A DNA stretch of 59,531 nt. Origin: Pseudomonadota bacterium. GTDB lineage: Bacteria; Pseudomonadota; Gammaproteobacteria; Berkiellales; Berkiellaceae. Below, piece after piece: positions 44,555 to 54,348 of this stretch. The position numbers and the translations under genes are program-made. The notes under the pieces were generated by a model. It made no database searches. It saw only the letters and a program-made list of their open reading frames with translations, and was not told the origin of the DNA. The stretch is taken from the NCBI GenBank assembly GCA_018242045.1, contig JAFECR010000027.1, positions 18,154 through 77,684 of the forward strand, in the 5' to 3' direction. The stretch's first letter is position 1. Each line of letters opens with the position of its first letter.

Positions 44555-45460
44555 ATGAGATTAAATACCGTTTCAAATATTTTGACAACCCAAGGAAATT
44601 TTACGGTTTCCTACAATAAGGCAACTTTACTGTTGCTGGGATTTATATTGTTGCTTGGATTTGCAGGCTGGGGGGGGTATCGATACGCGCACTGGAAGCA
44701 AGATGATGCTTATGGCCATAAAGCCAATCTTATTTTGTCCTATCCGGAATCAACCCAGTCTATTAATTCATTTGATGAACACCATTTACAAGCACTTATA
44801 GCACATATGGGTCGTATTGAAGCTAATTTAATGAGGGTAAATGCTTTAGGAGAGCGTATTGTTGCTATAGCGCGGCTTGACCCGCAGGAGTTTAATTTTA
44901 ATCAAGACGTTCCCATGGGTGGGCCATTGGTTAATCCTGATAATCGTCGTTTGCTGCAAGCTATGAAAGAGTTGGACGAGATCCTAACAAAAAGATATAC
45001 CCAATTAAGCGCCTTGCTCTTTACTTTGCAACTAAAAAAGGGCCATAAAGAAATCTCACTCTATGGTATGGGTAATCCCGTAACGGATGGTTGGATCTCT
45101 TCTTTTTTTGGTACGCGGATAGATCCGATTACGGGCCACAAGGCTTGGCATGCTGGAGTAGATATTGCTGGTAAAGAAGGTGCTGAAGTAAAAGCCTTGG
45201 CTGGAGGTGTCGTCAGTTTTGCGAGTAAAAGTGGTGGATATGGTCATTTAGTGGAAATTAAGCATGCTGACGGATTATCAACCCGCTATGGCCATAATAA
45301 AACATTACTTGTTCAACCCGGTGAATGGGTTAAAAAAGGTCAAACTATTGCTCTTTTGGGCTCTTCTGGACGCTCTACTGGGCCTCATGTTCATTTGGAA
45401 GTACTCCAATATGGTGAAGCCGTTGATCCTGGAAAATTCTTTCCAGATTTAAAAAAATAA
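44555..45460 (+). CDS. M23-family membrane-anchored peptidoglycan endopeptidase
   Basis: The product has 301 residues from the ATG at 44555; a start at 44465 would overlap dciA and add 30 unlikely residues. One membrane helix lies at about 24-46 (ATLLLLGFILLLGFAGWGG), followed by a helical stretch and a C-terminal LytM/M23 zinc peptidase domain from about 195. Zinc ligands are in HAGVDIAG (H-x3-D) near 216 and HVHLEV near 281, with the intermediate RYGHNKTLL segment near 258. The domain looks catalytically complete. It probably cuts peptide cross-links in the periplasm. The dciA-M23-secA order is conserved in relatives. Confidence 0.85.
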   Translation: MRLNTVSNILTTQGNFTVSYNKATLLLLGFILLLGFAGWGGYRYAHWKQDDAYGHKANLILSYPESTQSINSFDEHHLQALIAHMGRIEANLMRVNALGERIVAIARLDPQEFNFNQDVPMGGPLVNPDNRRLLQAMKELDEILTKRYTQLSALLFTLQLKKGHKEISLYGMGNPVTDGWISSFFGTRIDPITGHKAWHAGVDIAGKEGAEVKALAGGVVSFASKSGGYGHLVEIKHADGLSTRYGHNKTLLVQPGEWVKKGQTIALLGSSGRSTGPHVHLEVLQYGEAVDPGKFFPDLKK

Positions 45461-45559
45461 GTTATCTTTCTTAAATTAATCCCTTATTTTCCCCTTGCTC
45501 GTTTGAAATATGATATTATTCTCTTAAGAGTAAACTCATGTGGACATAGCAGAACAATT

Positions 45560-48295
45560 ATGTTTTCTGGACTCACAAAGATCCTTTTCGGCAGCCGCAA
45601 CCAACGCCTGATCAAGCGATATCGTAAAGCAGTCGATCAAATCAATGCTTATGAAGCAGAATTTGAGAAACTAACCGATGATGCGCTGCGAGATAAAACC
45701 AATGAATTTAAAGCGCGCTATCAAAAGGGAGAATCCCTTGAGCATTTGTTACCGGAAGCGTTTGCATTAGTTAGAGAAGCAAGTAAACGTACTTTGGGGA
45801 TGCGACATTTTGATGTACAGCTTATTGGTGGCATTGTACTTCATAGCGGCAAAATAGCGGAAATGTCTACTGGTGAAGGAAAGACCTTAGTTGCAACCTT
45901 GCCAGTTTATTTAAATGCCTTAACAGGTAAATCTGTGCATGTAGTGACGGTCAACGATTATTTAGCACGTCGTGATGCACAATGGATGGGGCCACTTTAT
46001 CGTGCTTTGGGCCTTACTGTCGGGGTTGTGGTGCCAAGAATGCGCCAAGAAGTAAAGCGACAAAGTTATTTATCTGATGTTGTTTATGCAACCAATAACG
46101 AATTAGGATTTGATTATCTTCGTAATAAAATGGCGCATTCACAAGAGGAATGTTTACAGCAAGAACTGCATTTTGCCATTGTAGATGAAGTAGACTCTAT
46201 CCTGATTGATGAAGCGCGTACGCCGCTGATTATTTCTGGCGCCTCTGAAGATAGTTCTGATCTTTATATCAAAATGAATGATATTGTTCCTGCATTGGTT
46301 GTTCAAAAAGTGAAGGATGGCCCAGGTGACTATTCTATTGATGAAAAGTCCCGTCAAATCTATTTGACAGAAGAAGGTCATCTCAAAGTAGAAGCATTGC
46401 TTGTTAAAGAAGGGATTTTATCTTCTGGTAAAAGTTTATATGATCCCATTAACATCGGCCTGCTGCATCATTTAAACGCAAGTTTGCGTGCTCATGCAGT
46501 TTTTAAACGAGATGTGGATTATCTTGTTCATAACAATGAAGTGGTCATTGTTGATGAACATACTGGCCGGACTATGCCAGGGCGTCGTTGGTCCGATGGT
46601 TTGCACCAAGCTGTCGAGGCAAAAGAACACGTGCCGATCCAAAGTGAAAATCAAACTTTAGCTTCCATTACCTTCCAGAATTTCTTCCGTTTATACCATA
46701 AACTTGCCGGTATGACAGGGACTGCAGATACCGAAGCTTATGAATTTCAACAAATCTATAACTTAGAAGTCGTGGTTGTTCCGACGAATAAGCCCTGCGT
46801 ACGTAGTGATAATCCAGATATCATCTACTTGACCAAGCAAGAAAAATTTGAAGCGATTGTGCAAGAAATTAAAACTTGCGTCGAAGCAAAACGACCAGTA
46901 TTGGTTGGTACCATTTCCATTGAGAATTCGGAGTTGCTCTCGAATATCCTGACCAAGCATAAAATTAAACATCAGGTTTTAAACGCAAAATTTCACGAAC
47001 AAGAAGCGCAAATTGTGGCAGAAGCTGGTCGTGCTGGCACAGTTACCATAGCAACCAATATGGCAGGCCGTGGTACAGATATCGTATTAGGAGGTTCATT
47101 AGACGCACAAATTCGAGCGCTGGAAAATCCTGATCAATCCCAAATAGACAACATACGGCAAGCATGGCAAGAGCGACACAATGATGTTGTTAAAGCAGGA
47201 GGTTTACATATTATTGGTACGGAACGTCATGAATCTCGCCGTATTGATAATCAGCTTCGAGGTAGGGCGGGTCGACAAGGAGATCCTGGCTCTTCCACTT
47301 TTTATTTATCCTTAGAAGATAATTTAATGCGTATATTTGGCTCTGACAAAATGGCTAATTTAATGCGCAAATTGGGGGTGGAAAAAGGTGAAGCCATTAC
47401 CCATCCTTGGGTGAGCCGTGCTATTGAAAATGCACAACGTAAAGTGGAAGGACACAATTTTGATATTCGCAAGCAATTGCTTGAATATGATAATGTTGCC
47501 AATGATCAGCGTCGCGTAATGTATGATCAACGAGATATTTTAATGGCAGCAACGGATATCTCAGATAATATTAAAAGCATTAGAGCCTCAGTTATTCAAA
47601 GCGTTATTTCAGAGCATATTCCGCCTCAAAGTGTTGAAGATATGTGGGATATCGAAGGTTTAGAAAAGACCTTGAGATCGGAATTTTCGCTTGAATTACC
47701 GATAAAGCAGTGGTTAGAAGAGTCCAATGTTCATGAAGAGATAATTCGTGAACGTATTGAAACACAAGCTGCTAAACATTTCCAAGAAAAGGAAGAAGTA
47801 ATTGGCGTTGATGCCATGCGCCGTTTTGAAAAATCAGTGATGTTGCATTCATTAGATACTCACTGGCGAGATCATTTATCTCAAATGGAATACTTGCGTC
47901 AAAGTATCTTTTTAAGAGGTTATGCGCAAAAGGATCCACGTCAGGAATATAAGAGAGAAGCTTTTAATCTGTTCACAGCCATGCTAGAGAGTATTAAGCG
48001 TCAGGTTATAAGCTTAATATCTATCGCTGAAATTCAAGCCTCGGCAGATATTGATGCTGCGCAAGCCCAAGAAACACAACGTCGTATAGCCAATAATGAA
48101 TCTATGATTTTCAGACACGGCAGCATGAGTGCCTTAGATCTGGCCTCTGAAGAACAATTGGGTTTTGAGGAAGAAAAACTCAAGGTTGCAAATGGATCGA
48201 ACGTGGTGCGAAGTGCTGTCAAAGTAGGGCGCAATGATATATGTCCTTGTGGCTCTGGTAAGAAATTTAAGCATTGCCATGGTAAATTAACCTAA
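45560..48295 (+). CDS. secA: Protein translocase ATPase SecA
   Basis: The product has 911 residues from the ATG at 45560, giving [16 protein letters not shown]; the in-frame ATG at 45503 would add 19 unrelated residues. SecA drives export of unfolded proteins through SecYEG. Seen are Walker A GEGKT at 105-109, the [15 protein letters not shown] segment near 207, the GTDIVLGG and [21 protein letters not shown] motifs in the second ATPase fold, and the C-terminal zinc-binding SEC-C motif [14 protein letters not shown] that contacts SecB. No secM-like gene precedes it. Confidence 0.97.
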   Translation: MFSGLTKILFGSRNQRLIKRYRKAVDQINAYEAEFEKLTDDALRDKTNEFKARYQKGESLEHLLPEAFALVREASKRTLGMRHFDVQLIGGIVLHSGKIAEMSTGEGKTLVATLPVYLNALTGKSVHVVTVNDYLARRDAQWMGPLYRALGLTVGVVVPRMRQEVKRQSYLSDVVYATNNELGFDYLRNKMAHSQEECLQQELHFAIVDEVDSILIDEARTPLIISGASEDSSDLYIKMNDIVPALVVQKVKDGPGDYSIDEKSRQIYLTEEGHLKVEALLVKEGILSSGKSLYDPINIGLLHHLNASLRAHAVFKRDVDYLVHNNEVVIVDEHTGRTMPGRRWSDGLHQAVEAKEHVPIQSENQTLASITFQNFFRLYHKLAGMTGTADTEAYEFQQIYNLEVVVVPTNKPCVRSDNPDIIYLTKQEKFEAIVQEIKTCVEAKRPVLVGTISIENSELLSNILTKHKIKHQVLNAKFHEQEAQIVAEAGRAGTVTIATNMAGRGTDIVLGGSLDAQIRALENPDQSQIDNIRQAWQERHNDVVKAGGLHIIGTERHESRRIDNQLRGRAGRQGDPGSSTFYLSLEDNLMRIFGSDKMANLMRKLGVEKGEAITHPWVSRAIENAQRKVEGHNFDIRKQLLEYDNVANDQRRVMYDQRDILMAATDISDNIKSIRASVIQSVISEHIPPQSVEDMWDIEGLEKTLRSEFSLELPIKQWLEESNVHEEIIRERIETQAAKHFQEKEEVIGVDAMRRFEKSVMLHSLDTHWRDHLSQMEYLRQSIFLRGYAQKDPRQEYKREAFNLFTAMLESIKRQVISLISIAEIQASADIDAAQAQETQRRIANNESMIFRHGSMSALDLASEEQLGFEEEKLKVANGSNVVRSAVKVGRNDICPCGSGKKFKHCHGKLT

Positions 48296-48296
48296 C

Positions 48297-48695
48297 ATGA
48301 TTAAGCCGCTAGAGGTGGTCGTAGGAGTGGTTATCAACTCAGATGGCCAAGTTTTAGTCGCAAAACGCAGACAGCATCAACATCAAGCCGATAAATGGGA
48401 GTTTCCCGGTGGCAAGATTGAAGCCGGTGAAACCCCATCTTGCGCGCTGGCTCGAGAATTATTGGAAGAAGTTGGTTTATGTGTGATCCATCATATGCCT
48501 TGGCTAACGATACAGCATGAATATCCTGAAAGAACTGTGCGCTTAAACGTTCATAGGGTCACCGCCTTTGAAGGCATCGCTCGCGGCTGTGAAGGGCAAA
48601 ATATTGCTTGGTTATCGCCAGAAAAGCTGCTAAGTCTTCCATTACCAAAAGCGAATGAGGTCATTGCTCAAGCGTTATTATATTTAGCTGTTTAA
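48297..48695 (+). CDS. mutT: Nudix hydrolase MutT, 8-oxo-dGTP diphosphatase
   Basis: The product has 132 residues. It removes mutagenic 8-oxo-dGTP from the nucleotide pool. The Nudix box is complete: GGKIEAGETPSCALAREL then LEEVGL near 38-60, with the WEFPGGK lead-in. The ATG lies one base after the secA stop, so translation is likely coupled. Length and the secA-mutT order match other gammaproteobacteria. Confidence 0.93.
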   Translation: MIKPLEVVVGVVINSDGQVLVAKRRQHQHQADKWEFPGGKIEAGETPSCALARELLEEVGLCVIHHMPWLTIQHEYPERTVRLNVHRVTAFEGIARGCEGQNIAWLSPEKLLSLPLPKANEVIAQALLYLAV

Positions 48696-48730
48696 GCCCA
48701 GAAATTAAACTGTAATGAACAAATCCAAGT

Positions 48731-48952
48731 TCAGTCATTATCCTTATCTTTATTCGTTTCGTTTTCTTCCCATTCTCTTTCAGCTTCTGAATTTGTTGTC
48801 GGAATTTTATATTGCTCAGATCCCCAGCTGCCCAGATCAATTAATTTACAGCGTTCGCTACAAAATGGACGATAAGGATTAGATGCCTTAAGCGAGCTTT
48901 TTTTTTGGCAAAGAGGACATAGGATTTTTTTGATCACAAGATCATCGAGCAT
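48731..48952 (-). CDS. yacG: Zinc-binding protein YacG, DNA gyrase inhibitor
   Basis: The product has 73 residues. Four zinc-binding cysteines are seen as CPLC near 12 and FCSERC near 30, followed by KLIDLGSWGSEQYKIP, the YacG signature; the tail is acidic and disordered. In E. coli YacG binds GyrB and inhibits gyrase. The ATG at 48952 overlaps zapD by 19 bases; a GTG eight codons downstream would give the shorter family-like N-terminus. Confidence 0.9.
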   Translation of the reverse strand: MLDDLVIKKILCPLCQKKSSLKASNPYRPFCSERCKLIDLGSWGSEQYKIPTTNSEAEREWEENETNKDKDND

Positions 48953-49728
48953 GTTAACTCAAAAGGAATATCTTGGGTGGCCAGTGCAGGCTTACCTTGC
49001 TCAATATTGGCATATAAAAAACGAATATTAATACGATGTTTATTTGCACTAATTTCTGGATAAACACCAAGATCAGAGCGTAGCGTGACTCGAACGAGTA
49101 AACAACTGGCTTGTTGTGCCATGGTTTTTTGAAAAATGCCGCTCATGCCCATTTCTTTAGTAGGCATGCTACTTTGTCGAGTTAGCTCCAAGACGAGATT
49201 CAATGCTTTTTCAAGAGGATCTAAAATTTCTACCCATTGCACAAGGCTAAGTTGTCTTGTCCTTGGTGGCATATTTAACCAATAATGAAAAGCCGGTAAA
49301 TCAAAGCTACAGGTGCCACCTGGGATCATGAGGCGCTGGCGAACCCCATTAAACAATTCACAATTTTGTGGAAAAAGTCCTTGTTTGGCAGAATAACCTT
49401 TTAACACTTCTTGCGTTCTTTCAAGCTCTCTTAGCACTTTATCAAGAGCACGATAATCCACTGCTGGTGTTTTTGCTAAGCGCTGCAGACTATTGGCATG
49501 ACGTTCCAACTCCTTTGCTAATTCGCTTCTAAATTCAGTTCTTTCAACTAAGTTAAATACCTCTATTATAGCGGCTACACAGTCTCTTGCATCCCAGATG
49601 CTCTCTAAGCTATTAAACCTATATTTGGCGAGTTGAAATAAATGTTCTGCCCTCAGAAAAGTTCTAATTCTTTCATTGATTGGGTGTTCAAAAGAAAGGG
49701 TTTGTTGTGTCACCAGTAAATTCCTCAA
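48934..49728 (-). CDS. zapD: Cell division protein ZapD
   Basis: The product has 264 residues. ZapD (YacF) cross-links FtsZ filaments during ring assembly. The family pattern is clear: LSFEHPINERIRTFLRAEHLF near 12-32, FPQNCELFNGVRQRLMIPGGTCSFDLPAFHYWL near 124-156 (given in parts: NGVRQRLMIPGG, FDLPAFHYWL), and EISANKHRINIRF near 229. It is placed between coaE and yacG as in Enterobacteria and Legionella-like genomes. Confidence 0.93.
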   Translation of the reverse strand: MRNLLVTQQTLSFEHPINERIRTFLRAEHLFQLAKYRFNSLESIWDARDCVAAIIEVFNLVERTEFRSELAKELERHANSLQRLAKTPAVDYRALDKVLRELERTQEVLKGYSAKQGLFPQNCELFNGVRQRLMIPGGTCSFDLPAFHYWLNMPPRTRQLSLVQWVEILDPLEKALNLVLELTRQSSMPTKEMGMSGIFQKTMAQQASCLLVRVTLRSDLGVYPEISANKHRINIRFLYANIEQGKPALATQDIPFELTCSMIL

Positions 49729-49793
49729 AATATGAAATAGGTGTATGTGCTTCGATAGGGTTCATATAAACAACTATAGCAAAGTGTGGCTAT

Positions 49794-50405
49794 TTAAGAC
49801 AAAGGGCGTGCCATTTCTAAAAATTTTTGATGTAAGTCTTTTATCTTATTTTCTAGATCAGTCAAGCTGCCATGATTGTGTAAGATGGTATCTGCAATTT
49901 TTAATCGTTCTTCTGGTCCGGCTTGGGTACGAATCACTTTTTGTATGAGATCCTGATTGCAATTATCACGTTGAGTTGCCCATTGAAGCTGGTGCGCTTT
50001 GGGCGTGTCCACGACCACGATATGATTTAGTAAAGGTTTATAAGAATCGATTTGCTCAACTAACAAAGGTATGATCACAATGCAATAAGGTTGATTTAGT
50101 TTACTTATTTCTTGTTTGATGCTTGCGAGTATGATCGGGTGAAGCAGGTTCTCAAGCCACTTTCTTTCCTTTTCGTCGTTAAACACAATTTCACGCAAGG
50201 TTTTGCGGTTGAGCTCGCCATTCGGGTGAAGCACCTTAATACCAAAATGTGCCACAATTTTATGATAATCCGGTTGTGTTGGCGTGACTAAGGCTTTAGC
50301 AAGCTGATCAGCATCAATAATAGGAGTGCCAAGCGCAGCAAAAAATTCAGCAATGACACTTTTACCTGAACCAATACCACCCGTTAAGCCTACAACATAA
50401 GTCAT
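49794..50405 (-). CDS. coaE: Dephospho-CoA kinase
   Basis: The product has 203 residues. CoaE phosphorylates the 3'-hydroxyl of dephospho-CoA in the last step of coenzyme A synthesis. The P-loop GLTGGIGSGKS near 7, IIDADQLAKAL near 30, HPIILASIKQEI near 107, and VVDTPKAHQLQWATQRDN near 131 are standard. The start overlaps the pilD stop by four bases, linking it to the pilus genes in one transcript. Confidence 0.94.
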   Translation of the reverse strand: MTYVVGLTGGIGSGKSVIAEFFAALGTPIIDADQLAKALVTPTQPDYHKIVAHFGIKVLHPNGELNRKTLREIVFNDEKERKWLENLLHPIILASIKQEISKLNQPYCIVIIPLLVEQIDSYKPLLNHIVVVDTPKAHQLQWATQRDNCNQDLIQKVIRTQAGPEERLKIADTILHNHGSLTDLENKIKDLHQKFLEMARPLS

Positions 50406-51289
50406 AAATAACCAGCAAAGTTAAGATAAAGGGTGTTAATTTTGTTTCCCCAAATAAGCATTATCCAACCACCAAGCGCAATAAAAGGGCCAAATGGTAA
50501 TGCAGCAGTGCGCTGATGTCGCTTTAATAGTATTAGCATGATGCCAATGATGGCGCCAACGACTGAAGAAAACAAGACGATTCCTGGCAAAGCTTGCCAA
50601 CCCAACCATGCGCCCAACATAGCAAGCAATTTAAAATCACCATATCCCATACCTTCTTTATGAGTTATTATTTTAAATAGCCAATATAATGACCAAAGAA
50701 ATAAATATCCTATGATGGTACCTAGTACCGCATCATTAATATGAGTAAAAAGAGAGCGCAAATTAAATATCAATCCTAACCATAATGCAGGCAAGGTAAT
50801 ATCATCTGGCAATAATTGATGATCATAGTCAATTGCACTAAGTGTAATTAATGTCCAAGTTAAAATCAAAGCAGCGGCTGTTTGCCAGCTAAAACCAAAA
50901 TAATAGGCACAAATAACACTAGATAGCATAGTAACGATTTCTATCAAGGGGTATCGCCATGAAATGGGATGATGACAGGCAATACATTTTCCTCTTAAAA
51001 AAATAAAGCTGAAAACAGGGATATTTTGCCAAAATTTAATTTGATGTTGGCAATGTGGACAATGCGAACGCGGTGTTAGTAAAGTCAATGGAGGAAGTGG
51101 TTCTGGTGTGGGTAGAGAAGTTAACTTATCGTGCATAAATTCATAACATTGCGTGGTCCATTGACGGTGTAACATTTTGGGCAACCTCAGGATAACCACG
51201 TTTAAAAAGGAACCCACAATAAGTCCTAAGACGCCAACACAAATTAGAAAACTGCCCAACGAGGCATTAAAAAATATGGCCCACTCCAT
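50402..51289 (-). CDS. pilD: Prepilin peptidase and N-methyltransferase PilD
   Basis: The product has 295 residues with about eight membrane helices. PilD cuts the leader of type IV prepilins after glycine and methylates the new N-terminal phenylalanine. The cytoplasmic zinc pairs are CPHC at 77-80 and CIAC at 102-105. The two catalytic aspartates are in SAIDYDHQLLPDD (Asp154) and in GMGYGDFKLL (Asp218, GxGD). Also seen is GSFLNVVILRLPK near 26. It lies eight bases downstream of pilC. The likely substrates are the two pilins at the end of the window. Confidence 0.95.
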   Translation of the reverse strand: MEWAIFFNASLGSFLICVGVLGLIVGSFLNVVILRLPKMLHRQWTTQCYEFMHDKLTSLPTPEPLPPLTLLTPRSHCPHCQHQIKFWQNIPVFSFIFLRGKCIACHHPISWRYPLIEIVTMLSSVICAYYFGFSWQTAAALILTWTLITLSAIDYDHQLLPDDITLPALWLGLIFNLRSLFTHINDAVLGTIIGYLFLWSLYWLFKIITHKEGMGYGDFKLLAMLGAWLGWQALPGIVLFSSVVGAIIGIMLILLKRHQRTAALPFGPFIALGGWIMLIWGNKINTLYLNFAGYL

Positions 51290-51297
51290 GGAAATCC

Positions 51298-52560
51298 TTA
51301 AACAACTGAACCCATCTTAAATATTGGTAAATACATTGCAACGACCAAGCCACCCACTAAAACACCAAGTACAGCCATGATAAGAGGTTCAAGTAAACTG
51401 CTTAAACTATCAACAGCACTATCTACTTCTTCTTCATAGATGGTAGCAATTTTCCCAAGCATAGCATCCAAGGCACCCGATTCTTCACCAATAGCAACCA
51501 TTTGAATAACCATATTGGGGAATATGTTTGTGTTGCGCATGGAAAGCTGCATTTGCGATCCAGTTGCTACTTCATCTTTAATACGCAAAATAGCATTAGT
51601 ATATATAATATTGCCAGTGGCTCCTGCAACAGAGTCAAGCGCTTCGACCAATGGTACACCTGCTGCAAATGTGGTTGCAAGCGTTCTTGAAAAACGAGCA
51701 ATTGCTGCTTTGTGTAAAATATTACCCACAACGGGTACTTTGAGAATCATTCTATCTAGGGTATGTTGAACGCCGGGATATTTTCTTTTTGCATAAGAAA
51801 ACCCCCACATGGCGGCGATAAAAAAGGCAAGCACAATCCACCACCATTTTTGTAAAACATTGGAAAGCGAGATCACCATTTTGGTAAATGCTGGCAGATC
51901 AGCACCGAACCCTTTAAATAATTGCTCAAATTGTGGCACAACAAATATTAATAAAATGGCAGTGACAATCACAGCGACAACCATAACTGCAGTAGGATAA
52001 AATAGAGCCTTTTTTATTTTTCGTTTTAAGGATTCTGTTTTTTCTTTATAAGTTGCAATTCTATCAAGCATGGTTTCAAGAGAACCTGATGATTCACCTG
52101 CGTTCACTAAATTACAGAAAAGCGCGTCAAATTGTAAAGGATGTTGTTTAAGGGCTTCAGAGAAAGAACGACCGGATTCAACCTCTGCCTTGATAGAAAG
52201 CACAAGGTTGCTCATCGATTCATTATCTAAACCTTTTGCTACGATATCGAATGATTGTACTAACGGAACGCCAGCTGACATCATAGTGGCCATTTGGCGA
52301 GTGAAGTAGGAAATTTCGGCAGCACTGATCTTTTTGCGTCTTTTACCCGAAAATATCGAGCTTGAACTTTTTCGGACTTTGATAGGAATGAGCCCTTGGC
52401 GACGCAAATCTGCTTTGGCCAAAGTAATATTAAGCGCAGAGATTTCCCCTTTTACCTTATTTCCTTGAGCATTAGTGCATTCATAAACGAAATTAATTAA
52501 TTTAGGGGCAGGCTTAGTTGCAGGCACAGTTGTTTTAGGAGCAGTTTTTGCAGCAGGCAT
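51298..52560 (-). CDS. pilC: Type IV pilus inner-membrane platform protein PilC
   Basis: The product has 420 residues. PilC is the polytopic platform that couples the PilB motor to pilin extraction. An Ala/Pro/Lys-rich N-terminal extension of about 20 residues precedes the standard GspF-type region (FVYECTNAQGNKVKGEISA), then two homologous GspF domains (FTRQMATMMSAGVPLVQSF near 85 and FSRTLATTFAAGVPLVEAL near 290) and the C-terminal LEPLIMAVLGVLVGGLVVAM. It starts three bases after pilB. Confidence 0.95.
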   Translation of the reverse strand: MPAAKTAPKTTVPATKPAPKLINFVYECTNAQGNKVKGEISALNITLAKADLRRQGLIPIKVRKSSSSIFSGKRRKKISAAEISYFTRQMATMMSAGVPLVQSFDIVAKGLDNESMSNLVLSIKAEVESGRSFSEALKQHPLQFDALFCNLVNAGESSGSLETMLDRIATYKEKTESLKRKIKKALFYPTAVMVVAVIVTAILLIFVVPQFEQLFKGFGADLPAFTKMVISLSNVLQKWWWIVLAFFIAAMWGFSYAKRKYPGVQHTLDRMILKVPVVGNILHKAAIARFSRTLATTFAAGVPLVEALDSVAGATGNIIYTNAILRIKDEVATGSQMQLSMRNTNIFPNMVIQMVAIGEESGALDAMLGKIATIYEEEVDSAVDSLSSLLEPLIMAVLGVLVGGLVVAMYLPIFKMGSVV

Positions 52561-52563
52561 GGA

Positions 52564-54282
52564 TTAATCCTTGGTAACTCTATATATTTCTTCGATGCTT
52601 GTTAGGCCCAATTTAACTTTGTTTAGGCCAGAACGGCGCAAATTGATACATCCTTCTTTTTTCATTTGCTCTGCAATATCAAAGGCATTACCCCCTGCCA
52701 TGATAATTTTGCCTATGGCTTCAGATACAGGCATGACTTCGTATAAACCGACGCGGCCTTTGTATCCTTTAGTGCATTGTTCACATTCTTGCGGTTCAAA
52801 AAAGCTTAAATTTTCTTTAATTTCTTCTTCAGTGAAACCTGCTTCATGCATTGCCTCAACGGGCAGTTGGACTTCTTTTTTACAATGTGAGCATAAACGT
52901 CTTGCTAATCTTTGCGCAATCACTAAAGTGACCGAAGTTGCTAGATTAAAAGACTCAATTCCCATATTAATTAAACGCGTGAGTGTCTCAGGTGCACTAT
53001 TGGTATGTAAAGTGGATAACACCATATGACCGGTTTGCGAAGCTTTTACAGCGATTTCCGCTGTTTCTAAATCTCGAATTTCACCCACCATAATAATGTC
53101 TGGATCTTGTCGTAAAAATGATCGAAGCGCATTTGAAAAAGTTAAACCTGCCTTGGGGTTAACATTCACTTGATTAATCCCAGGTAAATTAATTTCTACT
53201 GGATCTTCTGCGGTTGAAATATTAACCTCGGCGACATTCAGTATGTTTAAGGCTGTATACAGGGAAACGGTTTTACCACTACCGGTTGGACCTGTGACAA
53301 TGACCATGCCTTGTGGGCGATGGATTGCGTTTAAAAAGAGTTCTCGCTGAAAATCTTCATAGCCTAAGGCATCAATGCCCATTTTGGCAGAAGAAGGATC
53401 TAAGATCCGCATGACCACTTTTTCCCCAAATAAAGTTGGGCAAGTGCTAACACGAAAATCTATTGCACGATTTCGTGATAATTTCATTTTGAAGCGACCA
53501 TCTTGAGGAATTCGTCGCTCTGAGATATCTAATCGAGACATGACTTTAAGCCGTGCTGCAAGGCGTGGTGCAAGATTAACCGGTGGTGAGGCAAATTCAT
53601 GTAATATGCCATCTTGCCTTAGCCGAACACGGTATATTTTTTCATAAGGTTCAAAGTGGATATCAGAAGCTCCTCGATTGATAGCATCAAGCAAAACTTT
53701 ATTGACGAATCGAACGATTGGTGCATCATCAACATCCGAGTCACTGTCATCATCTGTTTTTTCTATTTCTTCAATGCTAGATATATCAAGGGAGTCAAGA
53801 TCAGTATCTTGAAGATTAGATAGGGCTGAAGATTCTTTTTCGGTCAAGACTTTTTCAATTGCTTCGATAAGCTTCTTTTCTTCAACAAGAATGGCTTCGG
53901 TTGAAATTGCTGTATGAAATTTAAATTCATCCAATGCTTCGAGATTCGTCGGATCTGAGACGGCAACATAAAGCCGATTTCCGCGACGGTATAAGGGGAG
54001 TGCATGGTGTTTTCGAATGAGCTTTTCACTGACCATGTCTTTAGGGATTATTTCTAAATCCATTGCATTTAAGTCAAATAAAGGATCACCAAACTCAACC
54101 GATGCGGTATATGCAATGGCTTGTTCATCGACTATTTGTTTTTCAACAAGATAAGCTACAAAAGGTATTTTTTTCTTGGAAGCATTATCAAGTGCGTGCG
54201 AAGCTGCGTTCACATCGAGCAAGTTGGCTTGAACTAATTTCTTGGCCAGGCCGCTTATTGGCACAGTTTTTGGTTCATTCAT
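52564..54282 (-). CDS. pilB: Type IV pilus assembly ATPase PilB
   Basis: The product has 572 residues. PilB is the hexameric motor for pilus extension. Seen are the N-terminal MshEN-type domain, an acidic linker at about 150-187 (DDDSDSDVDD), the N2 domain with ASDIHFEPYEKIYRVR near 205, Walker A GPTGSGKT at 331-338, the Walker B/Asp-box VGEIRDLETAEIA, the His-box HMVLSTLHTN, and four zinc cysteines (CSHCKKE and CEQCTKGYKGR). Directly before the ATG the sequence CTGGAAAGAGTAA belongs to a repeat copy and supplies the ribosome-binding site. Confidence 0.95.
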   Translation of the reverse strand: MNEPKTVPISGLAKKLVQANLLDVNAASHALDNASKKKIPFVAYLVEKQIVDEQAIAYTASVEFGDPLFDLNAMDLEIIPKDMVSEKLIRKHHALPLYRRGNRLYVAVSDPTNLEALDEFKFHTAISTEAILVEEKKLIEAIEKVLTEKESSALSNLQDTDLDSLDISSIEEIEKTDDDSDSDVDDAPIVRFVNKVLLDAINRGASDIHFEPYEKIYRVRLRQDGILHEFASPPVNLAPRLAARLKVMSRLDISERRIPQDGRFKMKLSRNRAIDFRVSTCPTLFGEKVVMRILDPSSAKMGIDALGYEDFQRELFLNAIHRPQGMVIVTGPTGSGKTVSLYTALNILNVAEVNISTAEDPVEINLPGINQVNVNPKAGLTFSNALRSFLRQDPDIIMVGEIRDLETAEIAVKASQTGHMVLSTLHTNSAPETLTRLINMGIESFNLATSVTLVIAQRLARRLCSHCKKEVQLPVEAMHEAGFTEEEIKENLSFFEPQECEQCTKGYKGRVGLYEVMPVSEAIGKIIMAGGNAFDIAEQMKKEGCINLRRSGLNKVKLGLTSIEEIYRVTKD

Positions 54283-54340
54283 TTACTCTTTCCAGTTTGA
54301 ATTTATGCATCGTTGCCTGCTCTCTCATTACTTATATTTG
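54283..54340 (-). repeat. MITE-like interspersed repeat, partial copy D
   Basis: TTTACTCTTTCCAGTTTGAA followed by TTTATGC and CGTTGCC matches the outer end of copy B (21260-21300). Only one end is preserved. It abuts the pilB start codon, and the GGAAAGAG of its inverted repeat is positioned as the pilB ribosome-binding site. Confidence 0.65.
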
Positions 54341-54348
54341 TTTTAAGT

